A stretch of 64,000 nucleotides of DNA from Paracentrotus lividus (GCA_940671915.1 CALNVZ010001490.1:1-64000), one strand, 5' to 3'. Shown: positions 22,527 through 35,857, counted from the stretch's first letter. Notes: generated by a model from the sequence alone, not told the origin. Translations and numbers: made by a program.

Positions 22527-24118
22527 AGATTTTTGCATAGCAACCATTTACCCGCGTGCACAAATTTTGAAATTTCCTATTCCAAATGCAATTTCTATGT
22601 TTTTAAAGTTATAAAATCGAACTAATTTAGTTTTAATGCTAAAAATATGTCAATATGGATTGTAGAGGGATGACACAAAAGAAAAAAAATTCATATAAAC
22701 AATGAATTATAACGCAAATTATTGTCAAACAAACCCTTGTCATCATGAAAATATGTCAAATCTACGGTAAATCTGTATATTCACTTGTATTTAACTCTAT
22801 TCTGTATACACAGGGTTAGAAGGATGCAAAATGAAGGTATATATTCAAAGAAACAAACCATGAAAACCCTTTACCTTAGAAAATACTTCAAATATTACCT
22901 TTCTAAGTATCGATGGTGAACATTATGTTGCCTAGCAACCACTTTTTACCTAGCAACCATATCTATAAATCTTATTTAGAGCATTAAACCAGTTTGTACC
23001 GGTATATATTGAAAGAAACCAACCATAAATCCCTTAACCTTCGAAAAACTAATATATGACACATTTTTATGCGTCCATGGTGAATATTATGTTGCCTAGC
23101 AACCACATTTTACCTAGCAACCATGTCTGTAAATCACATTTAGAGCTTTAAACTAGTTTCACCTTGCGTTATTTTGTTGTGGTTTTCCATAAACAGGACC
23201 CCAAAAGATACAACCGTAACACTTTAATCCATAGTATCAAATTGATTGAAATTGTCATCTTTTGAAGAAGAAGAAAAAAAAAACATTTTACCTAGCAACT
23301 ACCCCTCTAGATCATGCTTAAAGCTTTTAAGCAGTTTAAACTTAATATTCTGTCAGTGTCAGTGTATTTTATTATTCAAATAGTAGTTGTTACCCTATGT
23401 ATACTATTATTTATTTGATTGGAATTTCAAAGTTTTGTTATTGAGGAATTCGAAGTGATTTTTACAGCAACAACCTCATTTTCGCCTCTATGCCATGTTT
23501 AAATCTTTAAAGCGGTATAAACTTGGTTATCTTGTCGGCATCTTTTATTATTTAAAGAGTAAGCCCTATCCCCAAATTATATACTTTTGTCATGTTAAAA
23601 CCTCATATAATTAATTGATTAGAAATTCACCAAGCAACCACATATCTATATCATACTTGAAATTCTTTAAGCAGTTATTTAGTAGGCGTCTTGTCATTAT
23701 TTACCGTAGGGCCTATACTTTATTTCTGGGGTGTTATAATCTCATTTGATAATTTGAGTGGAAATCCAACATTTTGGTGATGAAGAATTAACATTAAAAT
23801 AAATATTTTAGCTTTTAAGCAGTTTAAGCAGTTAAACTGCGATTCTGTTGGAAATTTTTATTCTCTAAACAGTAAGCTCATACCCTAAATACTCCTATAG
23901 TAATATTTCTACCTCGTATCATATTAATTCAATTGGATTTTTTGTTGTTTAAGAATTAGAAGGAATTTCCATAGCAATAAATATATTTTACCCAGCAACA
24001 ATAAACATATTTTAGACAAATCACACAAATTTTGCCTGAAAATATGGTCTGAAATGGACCATCCTGACCGATGGTTCTAGAATATCTCTCCTAGAGGACA
24101 ACTTCCCCTTAATGTGCA

Positions 24119-25089
24119 ACCACATACCCAGTTCCGGGGCCCAGATGACGTATAGTATCAGTCGATTTCAAAATTTTTGTATGATCTGCACACAATTCTT
24201 TTGCCATAGGATAGCTCCGGACCCTTTACAAATTAATTGCTTAAAATCAGCCTTGAACATAGACTGATATATATCCTAGTTTGGTTCATTTAAATTAGGA
24301 ATTTTGATTTCGGTATTAGCAAATAACAGCAGAATGGTATGAAGCACATATTCTCATTCAGAGTACTCGAGCTCGATCCCCTAGAATTTTTTCCATTTTT
24401 TTTAAATTAAATTTTGTTGCTCTAAATCTAAATGAATAAATTAGACTATCCATAAATCTTATAGTTGAAAGCTGAAATTGATAAAAAAAACATTTTCATT
24501 TGAACACTTATGTTAATATCCAGCATTAGGTGAAAAAATGGGAAACATTATAAGATGCTTATAGGCCTATGTAAGCAAACCTGTTCGACAAAACATCTGA
24601 ATATACCAAAGTGGTCTTTCCTACGACAGACCCCGTATCGAAAGAGGCCCATCGATATTTTATTTCGAGAACTGACTGAAAAACGGACGGAGCCCGCCCG
24701 GTTAATGGCAGCGACCCGTCGGGCTACCGGTAGGACCCCGCTCATGTCCTTTTGGTGACTCCACAGGTTTTCGACGGCCTACCGAGTTCAGAAAAACGCC
24801 AGGAAAATCGAGAGCATGCAGTCAGTCTTCCTGGCTCCCCTACATTTATAGCATGACTACTGGAAAATATTCCATTGTGCACATAAAATCGTAAGGGAGC
24901 CGGCCGGGAACCGTACGTAATGGTCAAACCGTACGGGCCCCGGAATCAAAGATTTGGGGGTAAAGGGATGGAGACAATTGCTTGTCTCTATCAAAGTTGC
25001 TCTTGGGGTAAATCTCGTGCGAAAAAAAGCAGAAAAGTTATAAAAACGACTGATTCCCCTCGCCGTGAGGGCCCCAAGCACGAACTATG
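24119..25089. other. Left-arm segment without a clear mirror
   Basis: About 24,600-24,960 is GC-richer than its surroundings (GGAGCCCGCCCGG, GGGCTACCGGTAGGACCCC). I could not pair it with the right arm, so it may be a separate insertion. No convincing coding frame or RNA gene was seen. Confidence 0.35.
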
Positions 25090-25680
25090 ATCGAGGCATA
25101 AGACAAATCCTATTTGACAACTTTCCCTTAGGACAACTCCCATGGAGGACATATTTCCCGGGGAATGGTTCCCCAGAGGACAACTACCCCGATTAAATTT
25201 AATCTGGAGGACAAGTCCCCAAGAGGACCACTCCCCCAAGTACAACTCCTCGGAAGACAACCACCCCCAAGGAAAGCTTCCCTGGTTGACCACTTCCTGG
25301 AGGACAATTCCCCCGATGGACAACACCTCCAGAGAACAATACCCCGACGGACAACTCCTCCAAAGCACAATTCCCCTGAGAGACAACTCCCTGGAGGACA
25401 ATTGCCCTGATGGACAACGCCTCCAGAGGACAATTCCCCTAAAACAACTCCTCCCGAGGCAATACCTTTGATGAACAACTACCACGGAGAACAACTCCTC
25501 TGGAGGACAATTCCCCTGATGGGCTTCTCCCTGGAAGACAAATCCTCTGGAGGTCATCTTCCCTGATGGACAAGTCCTCCAGAGGATAGTTCCCCAAATT
25601 GGCAACTCTTGCGGAGGACAAATTCCCTGGAGAACAACTGCCGTGATGGACAACTCCCAAAAGGGACATTTCCCCATGTA
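25090..25680. repeat. GGACAACTCC minisatellite, left arm
   Basis: Diverged tandem units of about 16-18 bp around GGAGGACAATTCCCCTGAT and GGACAACTCCTCCAGA. Several frames on both strands are free of stops, including a 228-codon minus-strand frame (24,991-25,677), as expected for a stop-poor repeat. A lone copy sits at about 24,100-24,118. Confidence 0.8.
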
Positions 25681-26156
25681 ATGACTAACAGTATTGGTGA
25701 CCGGAATACAGCAAGATTGTTATGACCACGCCCAGAGGAACGGTACAATTTCCCTTTCTCTTTTCTAAGCAGACCTGAGTAAATGGTATCCAAGGTTAAT
25801 GTCCTCTCGAACATGATGAGTAGTAGAAGGCAAAGTTGAGAAATGAAGGATGATATGCAGAAATGCTACAGATTTATGTTCTTCAGTGTACTTTGATCGT
25901 CGCAAAATTGGGAACAAAAGGATGAAAATTTCTTTTGAATAATAAGCAACTATGCCACAAATCACTGTGTAAGCTAAAGGGGTAAAACCTCCTTAAACCA
26001 TCCCTATCCCTGTTTGTCATCCCTGAGGGGCTGCTCTTGGAGAACAATAATTAGAAGCACTAGAATAATTCATTTACATGTATATTACAAGGGAAAAGAG
26101 AAAGGGCTGGCATAAAATAAATATTTCTTCCTTAATGAATTTAAAGTGAGGTGAGA
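25681..26156. other. Unique loop between the inverted minisatellites
   Basis: About 475 bp of AT-rich sequence with no recognised gene. It is the single-copy centre of the foldback element. Confidence 0.5.
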
Positions 26157-26420
26157 TGTCCTTTGGGGGTTATCCTCTAGGGGAGTTTTCCTTCGCGGGG
26201 ACCTGTCCTCCGGGGAGTTTCCTCCTGGGGAGTTGTCCTCTGGAAGGATTTGTCCTTTGGAGGGAGTTGTCCTCTGAGGGAGCTGTCATTTGGGGAGTTA
26301 TGCACCAGGGGAGGTATCCTTCGGGGACCGGTCCTCCGCGGAGATGGCCTACGGGGAGCCGTCCAGCAGGGGAGATGTCACCAGTATGTCAAAGGGAGTT
26401 GTCGGGAGGGAGTCCTCCCC
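26157..26420. repeat. GGAGTTGTCCTC minisatellite, right arm (inverted)
   Basis: Units such as CTGGGGAGTTGTCCTCTGG are the reverse complement of the left-arm array at 25,090-25,680. It is shorter than the left array (about 265 against 590 bp). Confidence 0.8.
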
Positions 26421-27541
26421 TGTTATCCTCTGGGATACATGTCCTGATACAGTGTACTATAGCTTCTTCGTTGCATACATATTATGCTAAACCTGATATC
26501 ACACATTGATATTAGCTTTATTGAGTTTAAGTAGTCCATAATCATGTTTAAAGACAGAGAAATGCGTGTACAAGCCAGCTCAAGCACGTGGACTTTAAAT
26601 TTCTTCAAATTTTAACAGAACCAGATGCAATGATTGGGAAAACCTGGGTTGGGGAGCCTCACACAAGATGAGTAATGTCTAGAAATTTACCCTTATAATG
26701 ATGGCATATTGTCATGCTTGGACAACACTTTGCGGATACTACAGAATTTGTACATGTACTGGAGCTGAGGTCTCAGTGGTCACTTGCCATTTTCGCCAGC
26801 CATCTTTTATTCATAACCATAACCCTCAAGAACCATCTTTTATTTATAAGCATCCTACATGAGATCTAATGACCATTATCATGTTGAAATGGCCAGTCTG
26901 GAAGAGGTGAAAATATCTAATATTTTGGGATTGAAATAAGGTTCAGTCCTATGCGGCTAATCCAGAGAGTGTTGTCTAACTTCACCCCTATCGGTAGCTT
27001 TCTATCAGATAGCATACTTGGTGTAACCCATTATATGTAAACCCAGATTTTTTCTAATGGTGATTAAAGTCTTGGAATTCAAATAAGGATTAATCACATT
27101 TGATAATAATCATCCCCATGTGCAGAATGTAAGTTGTAGACCTACATATATCACTCTCAGTCAGGATTGTCCACTTCATGACTTAAGACCATATTTCCGG
27201 GCGAAATTTATGTTAATAGTATAAAAAATATGTTTTTTATTGCTACTAGGTAAAATATGGCTGATGCAATGGAAATTCCTTCTAATATTTCAGCAACAAA
27301 AAGTGGCAACCCCTATCAATTCAATATGATACGAGGTGATAATATCACTTCAATATGCCTATTTGGGGTTTGAGCCTACTGTTTCTAAGAGAATAAAGGT
27401 TGCCTACAGAATAACCCAGTTTAAAGTTTAAACTGCTTAAAAGCTTTATGATATAGAGATGTAGTTGCTATGTAAAATATTAATTTTAAAGCAAGAGCGA
27501 ACTAACCAACACTCTCACTGGCTGTGTGTTATAAATAGCTA
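26421..27541. other. Right arm of the foldback element, inner part
   Basis: The part from about 27,165 is the diverged inverted match of 23,800-24,070. Nothing coding was recognised in 26,421-27,541. Confidence 0.45.
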
Positions 27542-28544
27542 GGGTACATGCAGGTAATATGGCCCAGCAGGTAATATGGGCCACCTGAAGCAAATCATGT
27601 CGTGACCGTCGACCTGTGACCGGTGACCGGTGTGAGCATCATAATGTTGTTCATATGAACTGTATACAAAAATATATCGTCGTGAGAGCATCTGATGCCG
27701 AAATTTCTCTGAGAAAATTGCTGAAAACCAACAGGGTAGGTAAAACTTATGGCATTTTTTTACCCTGATGTAAAATTTGATATTTCACAGAATGTGATGG
27801 TGAAAGAGTGTTTGAGGGGGTAACCTCAATTGTTTTGTATATTTAGTAAGCTTATAGTTTCATTTTGATCATACTAGCGTGTACAGGTCAATTTGTTTTA
27901 GTGAAGGGGTGCAATGTGGCATTGAATGCTTGCCTGACATAGCAACATTAGTGCAGGTAATATGGGACATCCAAAATGGCGGAAATGATTCTGGTACTTA
28001 GGATTGGGATGAGGCATCAATATCTTTGCTACGATTTTTGGGATATATTCACAGTAAATAATCAATATAAATAATTTATTGTAGGCCTATATTGACTTGT
28101 ATATAAAAATAATATTTAAATAATATTTTTTTTAAAGAAATAATATACAAAACACATAACAATGAAATATATAGTCAAAAGATTTACTGAAGTTTCTTAT
28201 AATTTCAAATTATGTCTTAAAGTTAATGAGTTTCAACATTTTAAGCAAATTCCAGACCAGGTAGAGTCATTGTAGTTTTTAAAACATACATTAAATACAT
28301 GTGCCCATTTTACCTGCACATGCAGGTAATACCTGCACATGCAGGTAATATGGGCACTTTGGTAATGACGTCAACATTCGAATATTGCAGACAGGGGGGT
28401 TGGTGATAATTGTTTTTCTTTTCAATAAAAGTTAGAGCAGTAGTTATTGATTCATATAAACAAAGATTAGACTGTGTGTCATTTCGTAATTTTATGCAAA
28501 TTAGGCAAATGAGCTTAGAGGGCCCATATTACTTGCATGTACCC
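27542..28544. mobile_element. 1,003-bp TIR element with TA flanks
   Basis: Ends pair GGGTACATGCAGGTAATATG with ATATTACTTGCATGTACCC and are flanked by TA (27,540-27,541 and 28,545-28,546). The word CAGGTAATATGG(G/C) recurs inside, near both ends and at about 27,955 and 28,330-28,355. The left arm of the host foldback has no counterpart, so this element inserted after the arms formed. Tc1/mariner-like by flanks only; no transposase. Confidence 0.75.
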
Positions 28545-28545
28545 T

Positions 28546-29554
28546 ATAGTCTTAAAATATACCGTTTGAGATACCTATCAATAATACAATATATAAATCA
28601 AATTGGGGAATTAAAATGTTTTGAGGGGGAAAAGTATGTGTTTTGTTAATTGGTAACATAATTATCGCGGTGTGAATCTAGTGACTAGAAGAAAAGTGTG
28701 GTATCATTCAAATGGGTCTGCATTATAAGACTAAACTGCTCAGGATATTGCATTATGGGTTAGGAATCAGGGCAGAATTCAGTGACTTGAGGTGATGCTA
28801 CAGAAGGCCCTGGGTTCGTATGGGCTTTATTGTCAGTTTTCAATTTAAAAAATTTTGTAATTCCATTAGAATTGGAAAAGTGAGATTATAATATCACAGA
28901 AATATATAAGGCCTACTATCAAAAATATGAAAAACGCCCAAAAAATAACCAAGTTTTAACTGCTTAAAGGGTGCAGATAATTTATATATGTGTTATTGCT
29001 CAGAAAATGTCTAATTCTTAAACAACAAAATCTTGCAACTCCAACCAATTCATTATATGACATTCTAACACTACAAAAGTAGATATAAATTAGGGATACA
29101 TGTAGGTCTTATTGTTTGAATGATGTTGTTGCTATGAAGATAACTTCTAATTCCTCAACAACCAAACATCATGATTCCAATCAAATGAACAGCACTATAG
29201 GGTACCACCTACTATTCAAATAATAAAAGACATTGACGGAATATTGAGTTTAAACTGCTTAAAAGCTTTAAGCATGATCTAGAGGGAAGGTTGCTAGGTA
29301 AAGTGTTGTTGTTGCTATGGAAATTTCCTCTGCACCTTCAAAGAATGAGAATATCAATGAATTTTATTAAAGTATTACAGTTCCAAGTGTCTTTTGGAGT
29401 CTTGTTCATAGAAAACCCAACAAAATAACCCAAGTTCAAACTGGTTTTAAGCTCTAAATATGAATTACAGACATGGTTGCTAGGTCAAATGTGGTTGCTA
29501 GGCAACATAATGTTCACCATGGATACTTAAAAATATGTCATGTTTGAAGTATTT
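28546..29554. repeat. Right arm of the foldback element, outer part
   Basis: Repeats of AACTGCTTAAA, GTTGCTAGG and similar words pair in reverse with 22,900-23,850. It ends at the 25-N gap with TTTGAAGTATTT, the mirror of about 22,880. Confidence 0.65.
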
Positions 29555-29579
29555 NNNNNNNNNNNNNNNNNNNNNNNNN
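29555..29579. other. Assembly gap, 25 N
   Basis: Exactly 25 N. It separates the foldback element from the left arm of the giant inverted duplication, which starts with the very next base. Confidence 0.99.
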
Positions 29580-29730
29580 CTTGGCCTTGATCAGAGGGAC
29601 TGGGCTGAACAAAGTGGGTCGTCTAATGATGGTGAGGCATTTGTTATGTCCCAACGGGTCATTCAAACAAAACTTGAAAGACCAGCAAGCTAATAGATAA
29701 GAGGACAGTTGAATGAAGCCCAATTGTTTG
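29580..29730 (-). pseudogene. N-terminal fragment of the 2A-type LINE ORF (left-arm copy)
   Basis: Mirror of 60,346-60,470: MGFI start, hydrophobic stretch, then CLNDP. It is cut off by the gap before the 2A-like motif, and frameshifted relative to the right-arm copy. Confidence 0.6.
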
Positions 29731-30183
29731 TTGAGAGGATCAGTGGGATTTAAGTCCTCTATTTTTCCTAAGTTCCCTACTAATTGTATTCAAGTTCAAG
29801 ACAATGAATGGACTACCTTCCAGTCCGGAGCACAATGCTATAGCGTGAATACTTAGCCAATGCGCTTCCTTCCTCAGTAATACTATGGAGCATAATATGA
29901 AATGTTTAATCCTCAAATTACTCACTTCATACCTTGCTCAAGGAATTCTTGTTCCAGATAAACAGTCTAGCAGAAGTCTCGCTGACATATACACTCTATC
30001 AGCTTTTGGTTTATAACACTTTAAACATACAATACACGCTAGACGTACAAACATAATGCAAAAAGATGAGAGCTCTTGTGGAGTGCTAGCAATCATGGCG
30101 TCGTCATAAAGTACTACGTTATTACTACTAGGTATATATCTTTGATTCCTGCTTTAGCAGCTTTTAACGTTTAGTACTTCATG

Positions 30184-30440
30184 GTTGGACAAGAAGGACA
30201 TTTCTTACTTGCCAGATGGTAAGTATGCCGAACCAGGGAGCCTCTGTCGAGGAAGAAGGTCAGCAGCTATGGAAATAAGATGCTCATATGATGGAAGCAG
30301 CGCGCGTTCCTTGGTGGATGAAGAGTCATTGGCGTCAATACCAAGGGATCCGCAATGCGATTGGGTGTGTCATCTCGGATGGGAATGAAATCTTAAATTT
30401 GGGTCGATATCCAACCAGCTGGATTGCTCCTTTTTCAATT
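30184..30440 (-). pseudogene. LINE ORF2 middle-region fragment (left-arm copy)
   Basis: Mirror of the fragment at 59,690-59,950, with several frameshifts. Words such as EHLISIAADL and SAYLPSG are still readable on the minus strand. Confidence 0.6.
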
Positions 30441-30629
30441 GCGGACCGAGTAATCTGTAGTCTTAATATTTTGTATTGCAAGAGATTAGGATGCATTTCA
30501 TTTAATATACCATTCCTACTTCCTATGGATTTCTACCGTAGCGTCTTATCCCATAGGGTTTTTTCTTAAGAAATCTGCAGAGTCTCCTAATCGTTGCATT
30601 GAAATCTATTAGGCGGCAGAGATTCAGTA

Positions 30630-30850
30630 TGAACGGAAATTCGACGCGTTCGGAACTCACAATTAAAAAATGAGTTCGTTTAACGGATACCGAACGCCCC
30701 ACTCCTTATTTTAGAGCAAAGTTGAAGGGTTGAAACGTCCATTGTTCTTCTCCCAAAAATTGAGGGGTTGAACCCGAACGCAACTAGCGAACGGTGCCAA
30801 TTATCGATTGGTGAGTGCGTTCAAACGGGAACGAACGTAGCGATTAATCT
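30630..30850. repeat. GAACG/CGTTC inverted-word element (left-arm copy)
   Basis: Multiple GAACG and CGTTC words in both orientations with AATTGTGAGTT-like ends. Mirror of about 59,310-59,530. Probably a MITE; ends not resolved. Confidence 0.5.
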
Positions 30851-31243
30851 TTTATCCCTTTTTTGATTTCCTGTCGGCAAGATGATGAATTGAACGAGCA
30901 ACGCCTGGCAAATGGTGGAAGCATGGAGAGTAATCCTTTTCTAAACTTTTACTTTCAACTACAAGCGCATGATTTATGCCTTATCTTTGTTATTCTCTTT
31001 TCAGTTGTTAAGTTTAGTTTTTCCTATACTCTTCTTAATGATTCTCTAGGTCCGGGAAAATGTAATAATTTTTTTATTATTTTTTTTTTTTTCCAAATAA
31101 GTTTTCAATACAAATCTTCGTAATTCTTTACAATCATGATGTTTATTTAAACTAATACATAAGATCATGGGTTACTTCTTTAAACTTCCAGCATTTGTAC
31201 TTCAAGATCCAAGGAACTACTCATCTGGGTTGTTGTTGGTTTT

Positions 31244-31691
31244 CTTTCATCGGAGACGTCTCCTAAACCCAGCGCACAACATTGCGATGCGATTGCATCT
31301 GGCGATCCCGATTGCAGACAAATTGCCAATTCGCATCGCAGTGCCAATCCACATCGCAGGCAGCGCAGACAATTGCTACGGCGCTGCATATGCGCTATGG
31401 TACCCCTATTTTACGCGCAGGCGCGCAGCTATACAACCTCAATCTCAAGCCAAATCTGATTGGCTGAAATTATCAATATCGCAGGAAATCGGCACTTCCG
31501 GGAGAATTTGACTATTGTCAATGTCTGAAATTGTATGCTGCTGCGATTTTTCTGCAACACATTCGGCATCGCAGTTGCGCGTGTTGCAGGGGTTGGCGCA
31601 CATGACTCTGCGATTTTTGTTGCAATCGTGATCGCAGTGCAAGTCGCAATGTGTGCGCTGGGCTTTTATATGTACTATTTTACAGGGTGGG
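31244..31691. mobile_element. GCGATTGCA palindromic element (left-arm copy)
   Basis: Inverted ends around CCCAGCGCACA...TGTGCGCTGGG with internal ATCGCA/TGCGAT words. Mirror of 58,488-58,935, described there. Confidence 0.65.
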
Positions 31692-34499
31692 CGATTTTCG
31701 TCGCGGAGACCGTCTACCGCGGGAAGTTGGTCGATACCACCCGCTAACATGCTAAAAGCTTTTTGCTCTTCTTCTTGTGATACAATATTTATTTACTGAA
31801 ATAATTTCTTATTCATGAAACCTACTAAGACATTATCTCTTGCAATAATATGTTTTAATAATTTTCGGAACAAGTAAGTTTTTTAATTTCAATAATTTAG
31901 GACCTTACGTTTAATAAACATCTGTCTGAAAATGGGTTATGAATTTCGGAAACAATATGCTTTCTGTTATTATTCGATACATTTAACAAGTACTTTTGTT
32001 GGAAATTTACGGCGCATGTTCATTTTGCGTTGGAAAAAAAAAATGTCTCGGAATTTTTCTCTTCTGTCCTGTTTGTATGATTACATACAATTTTTATTCT
32101 AATATAATCACGAATCGGCCTATTTTCACATTATTTCGTTATTTCTAGCGGAAACAAGTCTGCGGGTTTTTGTGATGCCGTTTAAACCTTTTTGGGAATA
32201 ATAATTCTGATTTACAGCGCTTTTCATTTTTATTACAACTTTCTTTCTTTCTTTTTTTTTTTTTTTGGGGTAGGGGGGGGCAAAATTGGAAAGACCAGGA
32301 AAATGACCCGGAGCGGACAAAGCACCTGCTTTTTAATAACCCTAGCACGCGCCGCTTCTCCAACAGTAAGCCCATGTCCTGCGTTCTTTTCAATTTTTAT
32401 CAATAATCCTTAACAATGAAAGGATGTTGCCTCATGGAAACAAAAATTGCGACCGCATTTGGGATGAATAGACATGGGCTTTTGTCGGGAGGGGCGGCGC
32501 GGCGGCGCTGTGAGGGCTAGTTTGAAAAGTATATAGGCGCGGAGGTTACATCTTATACTTCCCAATTATGTGTTTATTAATATTAACTTCCTCGCCCGCT
32601 ATTTGTGCCCGTCAATTGTGCGGACCTCCTTTCAAAGATTAAACGTAAACTTTTTAATCCAAAGTATGTCATCTTAGCGATTAACCTGTTTTGATCGGGA
32701 ATGTTCGTTCTGTCGCATAGAACGATTTAGATTTCAATTAATAATTCCAAAATGAGAAGGGGGTTTCACTATTCCAAAGGTTTATTTGACCAAGAAATAA
32801 ACTATGTGTTTCCAAAATGGTTTTAGGAAAACAAAACACACACGTGCCATATGGTTTTTTTATGAACAAAGATATAGAGTCAGATATCATGTAATGTGTT
32901 TAGACAAACGCTAACCCTATTTGGAGCCGAGTTAAAGTAACTCTTTTTTCCAGACGTCAAACAAAACTTAGGAATATGCACTTTTCCTTTTCTGCATTTT
33001 TTTTCATTTTACAGGCCATAAATATTACGTTCTTTTCTTTCTTTCTTTTTTTTTGTTTGTTGATGTTGTTTGTTTTCTTTTGTCAGTAAAGAAAACACCA
33101 TCACTTGGTGTTTAACTGTGATTAATGAACAGAATTTAAAAAAACGCAAACAGCAGAATGAGACCGCAAGTTGAGAGAGAGAGAGAGAGAGAGAAATTTT
33201 CATCCGCTGCTTCGCCCTCGTACGTTTTAAAAAATGGTCATATTCAGAAAGGCGATTAAAAATACATATATATTTTAAACCTGTTAATTAATGGGAATTC
33301 ACTCGCGCTTCGCACCTTGCATGACTTGTATATTCTTCAATTGGTATGATTTTTCAGCTAGTGAGTCACAAGATTAATGTTTATAAAACGCAAAATTTCG
33401 GTTCCCCGCTTCATGCTCGCAAACAAATAACAATGGCGAAAGTGAATTAACGAAAAACTCTTCTTTAGGTCGCTAATTCAATGGTATTCGTGGAGGAAAT
33501 GTTTATTTGTGCCAAACTCTTATATTCTTTAAAATTTGTCATTAGTTCTGCATAAGTTGCGAAGTAAGGCCTCTTATATTTACGAATTTTTTAGTTATAT
33601 TTTGTTTTATTTCGCTTTAAATTCTAGCTGCCCACAGTCGTCACATGAAATTACCGCCCTTGGATGTTGTGTCGTTTCCTTTATTGCTGAATATTTGTTC
33701 TATTTTAAAAAACATAACAACTGATTGTGCTGTCTTTGTCTGTCTTCTATCACGGGATTTGCAAACATGATTGAGAGTGCAGCGATCCGAATCTTTGCAA
33801 CGGATCAGAATTGATACGCCCTCAATTTTTTTTCAACATATTAATGAATCGCAAATATATATGTATAAACGGTTTACCTGTGTCATAATTTGGGTGATTT
33901 AATAAATTACAATACGGTATTTTTACAGAGCTGCAACAAAAAAAAATTAAAAAATACCGTCAGAAAAAAAAAAATGAAACAGCGTAACATGGTATTTTAT
34001 CTATGTTTAATCGCTTTTGTTCATCCGTCTGCAACCAAGCGCAATTGATTCCGCAAACAAATGCCCTGAATTGTTTCTGAATAATGCTACTATCAGGAAT
34101 AACTTAAGCGTATCTGAAATTCTTTTTTTGGCTAGAAGTCGATTGTGCGGTTAACTCTTTTGTGTGGGGAATATATTTTCTTCAAAACAAGACGCATATT
34201 TTACATGCGCCACTAGTTAAATGATTTTCAAGGCCTGAAAATAATTAATAAATTGCAATGATCCCATTGAAGCCATATTATCCAGAAGAAGTCTTAGCTG
34301 TAACACAATTCATGAGAACTTGTGCGCCCAATAGCAATAATAATTGCTTTCTTGGGAGCGTTGTATTACAGAAACAAAAAAATAGTATTCCTGCAATGGA
34401 AATGCGCGGCGGCCGTTCAAAAGCGCTTGCATCAACATTATAAATATGTTCGTTTAGGTAACATAGCCATGCTTTGGTCAGGTATTGGAATTTAGGAAA
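31692..34499. other. Left-arm sequence without recognised genes
   Basis: No coding region is supported. Present are A/T runs, a GA microsatellite (about 33,173-33,195) and a GC-rich block (GGGAGGGGCGGCGCGGCGGC near 32,490). It mirrors about 55,920-58,490. Confidence 0.45.
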
Positions 34500-34690
34500 T
34501 ACGAACGCGTTCGTGCACAGACGTTTAACATCACGCCATTGTTACGAGGTGCGAACTCGTTCTGACGTGGTGATTAATCCGCCCTTTGTTCCGATTTCAA
34601 CCCTTAGTTGAATGGGGAAACTAACGCGTTCGTTTTAGGGATTAAAATTTAAGTACAACGTTCGGCAACATAACCGAACCTTCGTGATAT
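34500..34690. repeat. GAACGCGTTCG palindromic element (left-arm copy)
   Basis: Mirror of about 55,725-55,910. CGAACGCGTTCG-type words lie near both ends. It adjoins the C-terminal end of the LINE endonuclease fragment. Confidence 0.5.
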
Positions 34691-34699
34691 TTTATCTCT

Positions 34700-35857
34700 T
34701 GCGCCTTATGCACGTGGGCCATCAAACCATGGTTTTTATTGTTGCTTATGTTTCTTTTTAGAGCTTTGGGATCACGAGGCTTAAGCTGTGAGAGACTGTT
34801 TGTTAGGATCGCTGTAAAGTTCTTGAATTAAGCAATTAACCTTTCTCGTTGCTTCAGATGGTCATAAGTTCCGTGGATGTTGCAAAATCTGATCGCAGAT
34901 TTCTAAAAAAGGAGTTACTGTTACGTGTCAGATTCTTACAAAATATTTCCTCCCGAATTTTGACCAACGAGCCGCCTATTATTGGATTAGTGGGTAGTAT
35001 CTACATGTTCAGAAAGAATAGATTGCAAATGTAAGGGTAATAGGACAGTGGGTCCGGACATGGTGGGAAAAAATCCTCTGCTACAAAACTCAAGACGCTT
35101 GGTAATAAAATTGCGCTGCAAATGCAATAATCATCTATGCCCGTGCCTTGCGAATTAAAAATGTCATTTTACCTCTCGTGTCGCCAAGAGTACGACCATT
35201 CAAGATCTCATTGGCATTCAAACATATATCCAATATATTTCTACCGTACGTGTTTGTTGATTGGGGATAATAAGTATACGTCTACGGTATACAGAATCGC
35301 TACATAGTCGTCGGGTAAAAATCCCCTCAAACTCGTCATTAGTATCATGAGGTATAAAGTCAAATTCGTTTTCATCTATATGTGCATTAAGGTCCCCATT
35401 AATTATGACATCTCCTTTCTTATTAAATCTACTAATACTCTCCCTCCATTGTTATCAAATAATTTCTTTTGTTTAGGCCCTGTTCTGATAGTGTACGTAG
35501 AGTTGGCAGGTGGATATAAGCGAAACATACATATATATACTCATTACTAAGCACAAACAAAAAATTGATTTTGACAATTTTAACCATATAATTTTCACAA
35601 TTAGAATTGTCCATCTCACTCGAACACCTTTGATAACGAGTGCTTACTGAATACACCAAGCCCCCACGAGCTCGTGAGGCTCTTTGTGAGCGGCATACCC
35701 TATATACTTATATCCATTACAGTAAAAAGTGTCTTTGTCTGTAAGCATGTGTTCACACATAAAAACTTTATCAGAGACAATTTTTCCCTGAAATTCTTTA
35801 CAATCTAATTTACAGAATCGTTCTCCTTTGATTCTTTTAAATAAGCCAGTAACATCC
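34700..35857 (-). pseudogene. LINE AP-endonuclease fragment (left-arm copy)
   Basis: Mirror of 54,558-55,711, on the minus strand. It has extra frameshifts but the same content: an ETHA-type motif, a DLNAH motif and the KPWFDA region. See the right-arm entry for the domain description. Confidence 0.7.

Larger units (their letters stand above)
21982..29554. mobile_element. Large foldback element starting CAGTGGCGTATCTAGG
   Basis: The left end is CAGTGGCGTATCTAGG, followed by G-, C- and A-rich tracts. Left arm landmarks pair with right arm landmarks in reverse: 23,070-23,250 with 29,355-29,525; 23,860-24,070 with 27,165-27,330; the minisatellite at 25,090-25,680 with 26,157-26,420. The arms are clearly diverged, unlike those of the giant palindrome. 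The right arm carries a later insertion (27,542-28,544) and is cut by a gap, so the right end is not seen. The 22,200-23,000 part is shared with 44,400-45,200 and inverted 45,430-46,200. No protein-coding gene is supported. Confidence 0.75.

Noticed and set aside
24991-25677. 228-codon minus-strand frame over the GGACAACTCC minisatellite
   Set aside because: The repeat lacks stop codons in several frames on both strands, so long open frames are expected. The peptide is an irregular echo of the DNA repeat with no domain.
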